Translations under genes and position numbers: made by a program
Shown here: positions 26,642 to 37,213 of the stretch, piece after piece
Numbering within the stretch: position 1 is the stretch's first letter
How the letters are laid out: every line of letters begins with the position of its first letter
Notes under the pieces: generated by a model
Database searches by the model: none
Told to the model about the DNA's origin: nothing
What the model saw: only the letters and a program-made list of their open reading frames with translations
Assembly (NCBI RefSeq): GCF_004362745.1
Contig: NZ_SNXY01000006.1
Span: 496,001-560,000 of the forward strand
Reading direction: 5' to 3'
Source of the DNA: Oharaeibacter diazotrophicus
GTDB taxonomy: Bacteria > Pseudomonadota > Alphaproteobacteria > Rhizobiales > Pleomorphomonadaceae
DNA length: 64,000 nucleotides

Positions 26642-27340
26642 GTGAAGATCACCTGGTACGGACACTCGGCGTTCCGGATCGACTACGCCGACGCGGTCGT
26701 CCTGATCGACCCCTTCCTCAGCCACAATCCCTCCTTCGCCGGCAAGGTCGAGGACGTGACGGCGGGCGCGACCCACGTGGTGCTGACCCACGGCCACGGC
26801 GACCACCTCGGCGACACCGCGCCGATCGCCGAGAGGACCGGCGCCGTCGTCGTCGCCAACGCCGACATCTGCGGCTATCTCGGCGGTCTCGGACTGTCGC
26901 GCTTCGAGCCGATGAACACCGGCGGCACCGTGCGGCTCGGCGCCTTCTCGGTGACGATGGTCAACGCGCTGCACTCGTCGGCGACCCAGGTCGGCGGCAT
27001 CTCGCACGCCCTCGGCAACCCCAACGGCGTGATCCTGAAGGCGGCCGGCGAGAAGGTGCTCTACCACATGGGCGACACCGACATCTTCGGCGACATGGCG
27101 CTGATCGACGAACTGCACCGGCCGCGGATCGGCATCGTGCCGATCGGCGACCGCTTCACCATGGGCGGCGAGGTCGCGGCCCACGCCTGCCGGCGCTTCT
27201 TCTCGTTCGAGACGGTGATCCCGTGCCACTACGGCACCTTCCCGCTGCTCGATCCCACCGCCGACGTCTTCGTCGAGGCGATGGGCGACCAGGCGGGCCG
27301 CGTGAAGGTGCTCGCCCCCGGCGGCTCGCTGATGGCCTGA
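26642..27340 (+). CDS. UPF0173 metallo-beta-lactamase-fold hydrolase
   Basis: A 232-residue metal-dependent hydrolase of the UPF0173 type. The metal motif HxHxDH appears as THGHGDHLGD, with a later Asp in MGDTDIFGDM and His in PCHYGTFPLLD. It starts MKITWYGHSAFRID from a GTG at 26642 with GGGAG 7 nt upstream. Physiological substrate unknown. Length and motif order are normal for the family. Confidence 0.92.
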   Translation: MKITWYGHSAFRIDYADAVVLIDPFLSHNPSFAGKVEDVTAGATHVVLTHGHGDHLGDTAPIAERTGAVVVANADICGYLGGLGLSRFEPMNTGGTVRLGAFSVTMVNALHSSATQVGGISHALGNPNGVILKAAGEKVLYHMGDTDIFGDMALIDELHRPRIGIVPIGDRFTMGGEVAAHACRRFFSFETVIPCHYGTFPLLDPTADVFVEAMGDQAGRVKVLAPGGSLMA

Positions 27341-27345
27341 CGCCG

Positions 27346-28236
27346 TCAGCCGCGGCCCCGCTCCGGCGGGGCCGCGCAGACGCGGTTGCGGCCGGTGTGC
27401 TTGGCCTCGTAGAGCGCGGTGTCGGCGCGGCGGTAGAGGTCGCCGGCACTGCCGCCGAAGGCCATCGTGGCGACGCCGAAGCTCGCCGTGCACGAAATGC
27501 GGTGCCCCACGGCATCGATCGCCATGGCTTCGATCTGCTGGCGCAGATGCTCGGCCACCGAGAGCGCACCGTCGAGCGGCAGGTCCGGCAGCATCAGCGC
27601 GAATTCCTCGCCGCCGATGCGGCCGAGGAAGGTGTCCGGCGGGATCTTCAAGCTGCGGATCGCCTTGATGACCGCGTCGCCGCAGGAGTGACCGAACCTG
27701 TCGTTGATGCTCTTGAAGTGGTCGATGTCGAACACGATCAGCGACGTGCAGCCGTCGCGGCCCATCGCGGTGATGGCGCCGTGGGCGCGCTCGCGGAAGG
27801 CGTGGCGGTTCAAGAGGCCCGACAGGCTGTCGATGGTGGCGAGTTCGATCAGCCTGCGCTGCATCTTCAATGTCCGCTCGGCGACGCGCAGGCGCGCGCT
27901 GAGTTCGTTGGCCTTGGGCGGCTTCGACATGAAGTCGTCGGCACCGGCGTCGAGCACGCCGATCAGATGCTGGGCGTCGGCATTGGCGGACATGGCGATC
28001 ACGTAGATCGGCCGACCGGCGTTGGCGAGCAGGCGCAGTTCCCAGCAGAGCTCGGTACCGGAGATCCCGGTCAGCTCGAGGCCGGTGACGACGACCTCGA
28101 CCTCCGGTGTCGCCCGGATGTAGTCGAGCGCCATCTTGCCGTCGGTGAACATCACGACGTCCTCGGCGCGCGGCTCGAGGATCTGTTGGACGTAGAGCAC
28201 TCCCGTGCGGCTTCCGTCCACGACGACGATGTGCAT
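27346..28236 (-). CDS. Diguanylate cyclase-like protein with degenerate receiver domain
   Basis: A 296-residue cytoplasmic protein: receiver-like domain (1-120) then a GGDEF domain (about 150-290). The GGDEF active site is [11 protein letters not shown], an active form, and [18 protein letters not shown] is conserved, so c-di-GMP synthesis is plausible. The receiver lacks the phosphorylated Asp: the strand reads [10 protein letters not shown] with Gly52 in its place, and the acidic pair is reduced to VVVDGS. Lys of SKPP is kept. The upstream inhibitory RxxD is IPPD, so feedback inhibition is probably lost. Start is ATG at 28236. Confidence 0.87.
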   Translation of the reverse strand: MHIVVVDGSRTGVLYVQQILEPRAEDVVMFTDGKMALDYIRATPEVEVVVTGLELTGISGTELCWELRLLANAGRPIYVIAMSANADAQHLIGVLDAGADDFMSKPPKANELSARLRVAERTLKMQRRLIELATIDSLSGLLNRHAFRERAHGAITAMGRDGCTSLIVFDIDHFKSINDRFGHSCGDAVIKAIRSLKIPPDTFLGRIGGEEFALMLPDLPLDGALSVAEHLRQQIEAMAIDAVGHRISCTASFGVATMAFGGSAGDLYRRADTALYEAKHTGRNRVCAAPPERGRG

Positions 28237-28460
28237 GGGCCCTCGGGGGATCTCGTTCGACGCTGATTCGGGTGGTGGCGCCACCAGTTGTCCACCATCG
28301 TGTGCACAGATCCTTAGCGCGGCGTTTCCCGGGCCGGCAAGACGGTCAAATGTACCCGTATCCTGCCGTGCGGCCGTGTCGCCTGGACGTTGGCGCGTGG
28401 GGCGCGGCTCTGCTATACGGCCGCGAACATCGCGAATGCAGAGAAGAGGTCGAGAGATCC

Positions 28461-28748
28461 ATGTCCGTCGATACGGCCACCGTCCGCCGCGTCGCCCGCC
28501 TCGCGCGCATCAAGGTGAGCGACGACGAGGCCGAGCGGATGACGCACGAACTCAACTCGATCCTCGGCTTCGTCGAGCAGCTCGGCGAAGTCGACGTCGA
28601 GGGTGTCGAGCCGATGACCTCGGTGGTCTCCATGTCGATGCGCATGCGCGAGGACGTGGTCACCGAGGGGGCGGATCCGGCGCGCGTGCTCGCCAACGCC
28701 CCGGTCTCCGACCAGGACTTCTACACCGTGCCGAAGGTCGTCGAGTGA
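28461..28748 (+). CDS. gatC: Glutamyl-tRNA(Gln)/aspartyl-tRNA(Asn) amidotransferase subunit C
   Basis: A 95-residue protein, [23 protein letters not shown]..., with the GatC helical pattern and the C-terminal [14 protein letters not shown] that docks in GatA. It stabilises the GatCAB amidotransferase that converts Glu-tRNA-Gln (and Asp-tRNA-Asn) to the correctly charged form. It is 67 nt upstream of gatA. gatB is not in the window. Confidence 0.95.
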   Translation: MSVDTATVRRVARLARIKVSDDEAERMTHELNSILGFVEQLGEVDVEGVEPMTSVVSMSMRMREDVVTEGADPARVLANAPVSDQDFYTVPKVVE

Positions 28749-28815
28749 GCGGCGCCCGCCGCCCGCGCCGCCTTCGCCGCCCCTGCCAGACACCTCGCCG
28801 ACGGGACCGGATCTC

Positions 28816-30291
28816 GTGACCGACCTCACCGCCTTCACCCTCGCCGAAGCCCGCGACCGCCTCGCCGCCGGCGACTTCACCGCGCTCGAGCTGACCGAGG
28901 CCTATCTCGCCGCCATCGAGCGCGCGCGCGTCCTCAACGCCTACGTGGTGGAGACGCCGGAGCGCGCCCTCGCCATGGCGAAGGCCTCCGACGCGCGCCG
29001 CGCCGCCGGCACGGTCGGGGCGCTCGAGGGCATCCCGCTCGGCATCAAGGACCTGTTCGCCACCGAGGGCGTCCACACCCAGGCCTGCAGCCACGTGCTC
29101 GACGGCTTCCGGCCGACCTACGAGAGCACCGTCTCGGCCAACCTCTGGGCCGACGGCGCCGTGATGCTCGGCAAGCTCAACATGGACGAGTTCGCCATGG
29201 GCTCGTCGAACGAGACGTCCTACTACGGCCCGGTCGCCAGCCCCTGGCGGCGCGCCGGTTCCAACGCCACGCTGGTGCCGGGCGGCTCGTCGGGCGGCTC
29301 GGCCGCCGCGGTCGCCGCGCGGCTCTGCCTCGGCGCCACCGCCACCGACACCGGCGGCTCGATCCGCCAGCCGGCCGCCTTCACGGGCACCGTCGGCATC
29401 AAGCCGACCTACGGCCGCTGCTCGCGCTGGGGCATCGTCGCCTTCGCGTCCTCGCTGGATCAAGCCGGCCCGATCGCCCGCACCGTCCGCGACGCCGCGA
29501 TCCTCCTCCGCTCGATGGCCTCGGTGGACCCCAAGGACACCACCTCGGTCGACCGGCCGGTGCCCGACTACGAGGCGGCCGTCGGCAAGGGCGTCCGCGG
29601 CCTGAAGATCGGCATTCCCCGCGAATACCGCCTCGACGGCATGCCCGCCGAGATCGACGCGCTGTGGGAACGCGGCATCGCCATCCTGCGCGAGGCCGGC
29701 GCCGAGATCGTCGACATCTCGCTGCCGCACACGAAATACGCCCTGCCGGCCTACTACATCGTCGCGCCGGCCGAGGCCTCGTCGAACCTCGCCCGCTACG
29801 ACGGCGTGCGCTACGGCCTGCGCGTGCCCGGCGACGACATCGTTGACATGTACGAGAAGAGCCGGGCCGCCGGCTTCGGCGCCGAGGTCAAGCGCCGCAT
29901 CCTGATCGGCACCTACGTGCTCTCGGCCGGCTATTACGACGCCTACTACCTGCGCGCCCAGAAGGTGCGCACCCTGATCAAGCGCGACTTCGAACTCGCC
30001 TACGCGAATGGCGTCGACGCCATCCTGACGCCGGCGACGCCGTCCGCGGCCTTCGGCCAGGGCGAGAAGGGCGGCGGCGATCCGGTGGAGATGTATCTCA
30101 ACGACGTCTTCACCGTGACGGTGAACATGGCCGGCCTGCCCGGCCTCGCGGTCCCCGCCGGCACCTCGTCCGAGGGCCTGCCGCTCGGCCTCCAGCTGAT
30201 CGGCCGCCCGTTCGACGAGGAGACGCTGTTCACCATCGGCCGGGTGATCGAGGAAGCCGCCGGCACGCCGTCGCCGACGCCGTGGTGGTGA
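28816..30291 (+). CDS. gatA: Glutamyl-tRNA(Gln)/aspartyl-tRNA(Asn) amidotransferase subunit A
   Basis: A 491-residue amidase-signature enzyme that releases ammonia from glutamine for GatB. The Ser-cisSer-Lys triad is Lys78 (PLGIKDLF), Ser158 (GGSSGGS) and Ser182 ([10 protein letters not shown]). Other landmarks: [14 protein letters not shown] and TPATPS. Start is GTG at 28816, giving normal length. A 238-nt gap with a large dyad follows before the hydrogenase genes. Confidence 0.97.
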   Translation: MTDLTAFTLAEARDRLAAGDFTALELTEAYLAAIERARVLNAYVVETPERALAMAKASDARRAAGTVGALEGIPLGIKDLFATEGVHTQACSHVLDGFRPTYESTVSANLWADGAVMLGKLNMDEFAMGSSNETSYYGPVASPWRRAGSNATLVPGGSSGGSAAAVAARLCLGATATDTGGSIRQPAAFTGTVGIKPTYGRCSRWGIVAFASSLDQAGPIARTVRDAAILLRSMASVDPKDTTSVDRPVPDYEAAVGKGVRGLKIGIPREYRLDGMPAEIDALWERGIAILREAGAEIVDISLPHTKYALPAYYIVAPAEASSNLARYDGVRYGLRVPGDDIVDMYEKSRAAGFGAEVKRRILIGTYVLSAGYYDAYYLRAQKVRTLIKRDFELAYANGVDAILTPATPSAAFGQGEKGGGDPVEMYLNDVFTVTVNMAGLPGLAVPAGTSSEGLPLGLQLIGRPFDEETLFTIGRVIEEAAGTPSPTPWW

Positions 30292-30337
30292 GGGGCGGGC
30301 GAGCTCGGATTCTCGCGCCAAGTGTTTGATTGCAAAG

Positions 30338-30384
30338 GATTTGCCACGATCGGTGCCCCATCCGGGACCCGATGGTGGCAAATC
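30338..30384. repeat. Large inverted repeat upstream of the hydrogenase genes
   Basis: GATTTGCCAC (30338-30347) pairs with GTGGCAAATC (30375-30384), and the inner ATCGG (30349-30353) pairs with CCGAT (30369-30373): 15 of 16 positions match across a 15-nt loop. It lies 47 nt after the gatA stop and 146 nt before the hupU-like start. It may be a regulator's dyad or an RNA hairpin. On the minus strand TGGCAAATCCTTTGCA (30346-30331) also fits a sigma-54 promoter spacing, but it would read into gatA. Confidence 0.6.
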
Positions 30385-30529
30385 GAATGACATCAATGCC
30401 TTGGGCGGTTTCGATTTGCGCCGGAAACGATTGGGCGCGTCCCGGCCCCCGCCGATCGGCGCGTATGACAGCGGTCGCGGCGGCTGCTAGGCTCCGTGTC
30501 CGTTGAATCCCCGACGCGGCGTGCCCGAG

Positions 30530-31528
30530 ATGACCCGTTCGACACTCCTCTGGCTCCAGGCCGGCAGTTGCGGCGGCTGCACCATGGCGGTGCTGGAGGA
30601 GGGCGCGCGCGGATGGTTCCGGGCGCTCGACGACGCCGGCATCGATCTTCTCTGGCACCCTTCCGCGAGCCTCGAGACCGGCGCCGAGGTGCGCGACATC
30701 CTCGTCGCGGTCGAGGACGGCGCGCGGCCGCTCGACATCCTCTGCGTCGAGGGCTCGATCCTGTGCGGGCCGAACGGCACCGGCCGCTTCAACCGGCTCG
30801 CCGGCACCGAACGCACCATGATGGACTGGGTGCGGGCGCTGGCACCGCGGGCGGGCGTGACCGTGGCGGTCGGCAGTTGTGCGGCCTTCGGCGGGATCCC
30901 GGCCGCGGGGCCGGACCCGACCGACGCCCGCGGCTTGGTCTTCACCAAGGAGACCCCCGGCGGCGTGCTCGGCGCCGGCTACCGCTCGCGCCTTGGCCTG
31001 CCGGTGGTGTCGGTGGCCGGTTGCGCGCCGCATCCGGGCTGGATCATGGAGACGCTGGCCGCGCTCGCCGCCGGCGACCTCTCCGCCCGCGACCTCGACG
31101 CCTTCGGCCGGCCGCGCTTCTACGCCGACCACCTCGCCCACCACGGCTGCAGCCGCAACGAGTTCTACGAGTTCAAGGCCAGCGCCGAGCGGCCGTCCGA
31201 CCGCGGCTGCCTGATGGAGCACCTCGGCTGCAAGGCGACCCAGGCGGTCGGCGACTGCAACCAGCGCGCCTGGAACGGCGGCGGCAGCTGTACCGACGCC
31301 GGCTACGCCTGCGTCGCCTGCACCGCGCCGGCCTTCGAGGACATCCGCGGCTATCTGGCGACGCCGAAGGTGGCCGGCATCCCGGTCGGCCTGCCGCTCG
31401 ACATGCCGAAGGCGTGGTTCGTGGCGCTCGCGGCGTTGTCGAAGTCGGCGACGCCGCGCCGGGTGCGCGACAACGCCCGCGCCGACCGGGTCGTGGTGCC
31501 GCCGGGCCGCGGCGAGGGCGGTCGATGA
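30530..31528 (+). CDS. hupU: Regulatory [NiFe] hydrogenase small subunit (H2 sensor, HupU/HoxB type)
   Basis: A 332-residue iron-sulfur subunit. The proximal cluster motif is at the N-terminus (AGSCGGCT, Cys14 and Cys17), then VGSCAAFGG and VAGCAPHPGW, with further cluster cysteines in HHGCSRNEFYEF, GCLMEHLGCK and the CTDAGYACVAC region. There is no twin-arginine signal peptide, which is typical of the cytoplasmic H2-sensing group (HupU/HoxB) and unlike exported uptake enzymes. Start is the ATG at 30530; a TTG nine codons earlier is possible. The stop overlaps the large subunit start (ATGA). Confidence 0.88.
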   Translation: MTRSTLLWLQAGSCGGCTMAVLEEGARGWFRALDDAGIDLLWHPSASLETGAEVRDILVAVEDGARPLDILCVEGSILCGPNGTGRFNRLAGTERTMMDWVRALAPRAGVTVAVGSCAAFGGIPAAGPDPTDARGLVFTKETPGGVLGAGYRSRLGLPVVSVAGCAPHPGWIMETLAALAAGDLSARDLDAFGRPRFYADHLAHHGCSRNEFYEFKASAERPSDRGCLMEHLGCKATQAVGDCNQRAWNGGGSCTDAGYACVACTAPAFEDIRGYLATPKVAGIPVGLPLDMPKAWFVALAALSKSATPRRVRDNARADRVVVPPGRGEGGR

Positions 31529-32970
31529 CGCGTCTGGTGGTCGGGCCGTTCAACCGCGTCGAGGGCGACCTCGAAGTGACGCTCGACGTCGAGGACGGCG
31601 TCGTCGCCTCGGCCCGGGTGTCGACGCCGCTCTACCGCGGCTTCGAGCAGATCCTCGTCGGCCGTCCCGCCGGCGACGCGCTGGTGATCGCGCCGAGGAT
31701 CTGCGGGATCTGCTCGGTGTCGCAGTCGATGGCGGCGGTGGCGGCGCTCCGGGCGCTCGGCGGCGTCGAGCCGGAGTCGAACGGGGTGCTGGCCGCCAAC
31801 CTCGCCCACGCGGCGGAGAACATCGCCGACCATCTGACCCATTTCGCCGTGTTCTTCATGCCGGACTTCACCCGGCCGGTCTACGCGGGCCGATCCTGGT
31901 ACGAGGCGGCCGCGACGCGCTACGCGGCGGTGTCGGGCACGGCGGCCGAGGAGTTCCTGCCGGCGCGGGCCCGGCTCCTCCAGATCATGGGCCTCGTCGC
32001 CGGCAAGTGGCCGCACAGCCTCGCCTTCCAGCCCGGCGGCACCACGCGCACGCTCGACCTCGGCGCGCGGATGCGGCTCCGGGCGATCCTGCGCGACCTC
32101 CGCGGCTTCTTCGAGCGCACCGTGATCGGCACCGGCCTCGACGCCTTTCTCGCGATCGCGACGCCGGACGCGCTCGCCGCCTACGCCGAGGCCGGACGCG
32201 GCGATCTGCCGGCCTTCCTGCGCATCGCCGCCGACGTCGGCCTCGACCGGCTCGGGCCGGGACCGGGGCCGCTGGCGAGCTTCGGCGCCTATCACGGCGA
32301 CGGCGGCCCGCTGTTCGCCGCCGGCTCGTTCGACGCGGCGACCGGCTTCGCACCGCTCGATCCCGACCGCATCGCCGAGGACGTCACCCACGCCTCGATG
32401 CGCGGCGCCGGCGCGGTCCACCCGGCCCGCGGCGACACCGTGCCGGACGTCGACAAGGCCGACGGCTATTCCTTCGCCAAGGCGCCGCGGCTCGGCGGCC
32501 GGCCGGCCGAGGTCGGCGCGCTCGCCCGGCAGGCGGTCGACGGCCAGCCGCTGATCCGGGCGCTGCTCGCCCGGGACGGCGGCTCGCGGGTGACGACGCG
32601 CATCCTCGCCCGCATGGTCGAGATCGCGAGGCTCCTGCCGGCGATGGAGGGCTGGGTGTCTTCGCTCGATCCGTCGGCGCCGTTCTGCGCCGACGGCCGG
32701 TTGCCGACCGACGGCGTCGGCGAGGGGCTGGTGGAGGCGGCGCGCGGCGCGCTCGGCCACTGGATCGCGGTCCGCGGCGGCAAGCTCTCGCACTACCAGA
32801 TCGTGGCGCCGACGACCTGGAACTTCTCCCCGCGCGACGCCGCCGGCGTGCCCGGCCCGCTCGAAGGCGCGCTGGAAGGCACCGTCGTCGGCGCCGAGGG
32901 CGCCGGCTCGGTGGCGGTGCAGCACGTGGTGCGCTCGTTCGACCCCTGCATGGTCTGCACCGCGCACTGA
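31525..32970 (+). CDS. hupV: Regulatory [NiFe] hydrogenase large subunit (H2 sensor, HupV/HoxC type)
   Basis: A 481-residue nickel subunit. Nickel ligands are Cys60 and Cys63 (PRICGICSVSQS) and Cys475 and Cys478 (DPCMVCTAH). The protein ends exactly at that His: there is no C-terminal peptide for protease maturation, a hallmark of HupV/HoxC sensors. In known systems HupUV reports H2 to a histidine kinase (HupT/HoxJ) and regulator (HupR/HoxA). None of these, and no hyp or uptake hydrogenase genes, occur in this window. Translationally coupled to the small subunit. Confidence 0.88.
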   Translation: MTRLVVGPFNRVEGDLEVTLDVEDGVVASARVSTPLYRGFEQILVGRPAGDALVIAPRICGICSVSQSMAAVAALRALGGVEPESNGVLAANLAHAAENIADHLTHFAVFFMPDFTRPVYAGRSWYEAAATRYAAVSGTAAEEFLPARARLLQIMGLVAGKWPHSLAFQPGGTTRTLDLGARMRLRAILRDLRGFFERTVIGTGLDAFLAIATPDALAAYAEAGRGDLPAFLRIAADVGLDRLGPGPGPLASFGAYHGDGGPLFAAGSFDAATGFAPLDPDRIAEDVTHASMRGAGAVHPARGDTVPDVDKADGYSFAKAPRLGGRPAEVGALARQAVDGQPLIRALLARDGGSRVTTRILARMVEIARLLPAMEGWVSSLDPSAPFCADGRLPTDGVGEGLVEAARGALGHWIAVRGGKLSHYQIVAPTTWNFSPRDAAGVPGPLEGALEGTVVGAEGAGSVAVQHVVRSFDPCMVCTAH

Positions 32971-33018
32971 AGAAGTGCGCGGAACAGGCTGGCAAAGCTC
33001 GATTTTCTCTTCGTGCGG

Positions 33019-34119
33019 TCAGGTCCGCCCGGCGGCCCAGGCGGCGAGGTCGCCGGCCGGCGCGGCGCCGGTGAGGCTGCGGGCAATGCCGTCGCCCATC
33101 AGCGGCGCCAGCTTGAAGCCGTGGCCGGAGCAGGCCGACTGCACCGTGGCGCGGGCGCCGAGGGCGCGGACGTGGAACGCCTCGTCCTCGGTGACGGTGT
33201 AGAAGCAGGCCTTGCGCTCGAGGATGGTGTAGCGGTCGAAGTCGCGGTAGGCGAGGCGGGCCGCCGTCATCAGCCGCGCGACGTCGGCGTCGGTGCCCTC
33301 GCGGTCGCCGTCTGGATCGCCCGAGCGGGAGAACTCGTGGTCGCCGACCTTGAGGCGGGTGCCGGGGCGCGGCGGCAGCGTGTAGGTGCCGCTGTCCTTG
33401 CCGATGTCGATGAACACCGGCGCGTCGGCCCAGGCGCGGGCGAGATCGGTCGGGGGGGCGAGGAAGGCGACGGCCTGACGCGACGGCACGGTGACCGGCG
33501 CGAGATCCGGCACCAGCTTGGTCAGCCAGGCACCGGCGGCGATCACCACGTGGTCGCCGGAGAATTCGCGGCCGTTGACGGTGACGGTGCCGCGCTCGGC
33601 GTCGATCGCCGTCACCTTGTGGCGCGGATGGAAGACGACGCCGCGGTTCGCGAGCGTGCGGACGAGGTCGGTCAGGATGCGGATCGGGAACAGCACGCCG
33701 CCGCCGTCGGTCTCGACGACGCGGGAAAGGCCGGCGGTCTCGAGCATCGGATAGCGCGCGGGCACAGACGCGAGCGGCAGCTCGCGCCAGCCGACGTGGA
33801 GGGCGTCGAGGTCGGCGAGCGAGGCGTTCAGCCAGGGCACGTCCTCGCGCTGGACCACGACCACCGGCATCGGCTCGAAATGGCGGGCGCCGATGTCGCC
33901 GAACAGGGCGTCCCAGACCTGGAACGCCGCCGGCATCAGCCGGGCGTAGCCGTGCATCTCGCCGTAGGCGTGGCGGGTGATGCGGTGCTCGTCGTAGGAG
34001 GTCGCGACCGGGCAGGGCACCGGACCCTGCTCGAACACCTCGACCTGGACGCCGCGGCGGGTGAGCGCCCAGGCGGTGGAGAGGCCGGCGATGCCGGCAC
34101 CGACGACGAGGACCTTCAT
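33019..34119 (-). CDS. Monomeric sarcosine oxidase-like FAD-dependent amine oxidase
   Basis: A 366-residue flavoprotein of the DAO family. The dinucleotide-binding motif VLVVGAGIAGLSTAWAL is at residues 3-19, and KACFYTVTEDEAFHV has the Cys that in monomeric sarcosine oxidase binds FAD covalently (KxCxYTxTxD). SGHGFKLAPLMGD is the C-terminal flavin contact. It should oxidise a secondary amine such as sarcosine or an N-methyl amino acid, making H2O2. The exact substrate is unclear. It converges on the hydrogenase genes. Confidence 0.85.
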   Translation of the reverse strand: MKVLVVGAGIAGLSTAWALTRRGVQVEVFEQGPVPCPVATSYDEHRITRHAYGEMHGYARLMPAAFQVWDALFGDIGARHFEPMPVVVVQREDVPWLNASLADLDALHVGWRELPLASVPARYPMLETAGLSRVVETDGGGVLFPIRILTDLVRTLANRGVVFHPRHKVTAIDAERGTVTVNGREFSGDHVVIAAGAWLTKLVPDLAPVTVPSRQAVAFLAPPTDLARAWADAPVFIDIGKDSGTYTLPPRPGTRLKVGDHEFSRSGDPDGDREGTDADVARLMTAARLAYRDFDRYTILERKACFYTVTEDEAFHVRALGARATVQSACSGHGFKLAPLMGDGIARSLTGAAPAGDLAAWAAGRT

Positions 34120-34301
34120 GGACGACTTCCGGGATGGATGCGGCGGGGCGGCACGGTGGTAGCAACTCCGCCGGAGCTTGTCGACGACGGCGCCGATGCC
34201 CGCCGGGGCGACCGGCAACCATCGGACGCGATTTCCCGCGTCCGGGGATTTCCCGATCCCGAACTTGCGTCTAGCTTCCTCCGGTCCAACCGGAGGGTCC
34301 C

Positions 34302-35774
<1,473 letters not shown>

Positions 35775-35955
35775 GCCGGCTCGACGACGAAGGCCCGGCG
35801 GTCCCCGTGTCCGCCGGGCGGGCCGGCCGGAGGTTTACACCGCGAGGTCCCGACCCTATGTTCCGCCCGCCGCGTCGGACGTCCGCCGCGGCGGGTGGCG
35901 GGGCCCGACGACCCCGGCCGGCCCGAACGTCACCTCAGCGACAAGGATCTCTCCC

Positions 35956-37087
35956 ATGAGAGCCGAGACCGAGGCCATCGTCGACGAGATCAGGCAGGGT
36001 ATGGCCCTGCTGAGGAGGCATCTTTGACTGGGATGCCTCCCAGCAGCGCATGGCCGAGCTGAACGGCTTCGTCGAGGATCCCACCCTCTGGAACGACCCG
36101 GAGCGCGCGCAGAAGATCATGCGCGAGCGCACCGATCTGGAATCGCGCATCAACGGCTACCTGAAGCTCGAGCGCGAGCTCGGTGACAATCTGGAGCTGA
36201 TCGAGCTCGGCGAGATGGAAGGCGACGATACCGTCGTGACCGACGCCGAGGCGATGCTGCGCGAGCTTTCCAAGGAGGTCGTCCACCAGCAGACGGAGTC
36301 GATGCTCTCCGGCGAGGCCGACGGCAACGACGCCTACGTCGAGATCAACTCGGGCGCCGGCGGCACCGAGAGTCAGGACTGGGCGAACATCCTCTTGCGC
36401 ATGTACACCCGCTGGGCGCAGCGCCGCGGCTACAAGGTCGAGGTGCTCGAGATGCACGACGGCGAAGAGGCCGGCATCAAGAGCGCGACCATCCAGATCA
36501 AGGGCCACAACGCCTACGGCTGGCTGAAGACCGAGTCGGGCGTGCACCGCCTCGTGCGCATCTCTCCCTTCGACAGCCAGGCCCGCCGGCACACCTCGTT
36601 CGCCTCGGTCTGGGTCTACCCGGTGGTCGATGACAAGATCGCCATCGAAGTCAACGAGGCCGACGTGCGCATCGACACCTACCGGTCGTCGGGCGCGGGC
36701 GGCCAGCACGTCAACACCACCGATTCGGCCGTGCGCATCACCCATCTGCCGACCGGCATCGCGGTGGCGTGCCAGAACGAGCGCTCGCAGCACAAGAACC
36801 GCGCCACGGCGTGGCAGATGCTGAAAGCCCGCCTCTACGAGGTCGAGCTGAAGAAGCGCGAGGAGAAGGCGATGGCCGACGCCGCCGGCAAGACCGACAT
36901 CGGCTGGGGCCACCAGATCCGCTCCTACGTCCTGCAGCCCTACCAGCTGGTCAAGGACCTCCGGACCGGCGTCGAGAGCACCGCGCCCGGCGACGTCCTC
37001 GACGGCGACCTCGACGGCTTCATGGAGGCGACCCTCGCTCAGCGCGCCTTCGGCAAGCAGCCGCTGGAGATCAAGGACGTCGACTGA
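35956..37087 (+). CDS. prfB: Peptide chain release factor 2, programmed +1 frameshift
   Basis: A 376-residue protein in two frames. The first 23 codons (35956-36024) end at CTT TGA (TGA at 36025-36027); a +1 shift continues as GAC TGG GAT from 36026. The internal Shine-Dalgarno AGGAGG sits just before CAT CTT TGA, as in E. coli. RF2 itself reads UGA, so low RF2 raises frameshifting: autoregulation. The body has SPF (RISPFDSQ, stop-codon reading) and GGQ ([11 protein letters not shown], peptide release). A strong terminator follows. Confidence 0.97.
36016..36028 (+). promoter_or_regulatory. RF2 programmed frameshift signal
   Basis: AGGAGG (internal Shine-Dalgarno), CAT, then the slippery CTT TGA C. 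Spacing and slip site match the known prfB element. Termination at TGA competes with the +1 shift. Confidence 0.95.
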
Positions 37088-37117
37088 CGGTCGCGTTCGC
37101 GGGTCCGAGAAGCGTTC

Positions 37118-37145
37118 GGCCCTCCCGCAAGGGAGGGCCGTTTTG
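37118..37145 (+). terminator. Intrinsic terminator of prfB
   Basis: GGCCCTCCC (37118-37126), loop GCAA, GGGAGGGCC (37131-37139), then GTTTTGC. A textbook intrinsic terminator about 30 nt after the stop. Confidence 0.9.
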
Positions 37146-37213
37146 CATTTGGCGTGGCGGTGTCCTGCCGTTCGGCCCACCGATCCGGATGACGTGTCGA
37201 GACCGTCCCGCCC

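Noticed and set aside
30331-30346. Sigma-54 promoter on the minus strand (TGGCAAATCCTTTGCA)
   Set aside because: Spacing fits, but it points into gatA antisense with no gene downstream and is part of a larger dyad; likely chance.
30530-32970. Uptake (energy-conserving) [NiFe] hydrogenase
   Set aside because: No Tat signal on the small subunit, no C-terminal maturation peptide on the large subunit and no cytochrome b or hyp genes; the sensor type fits better.
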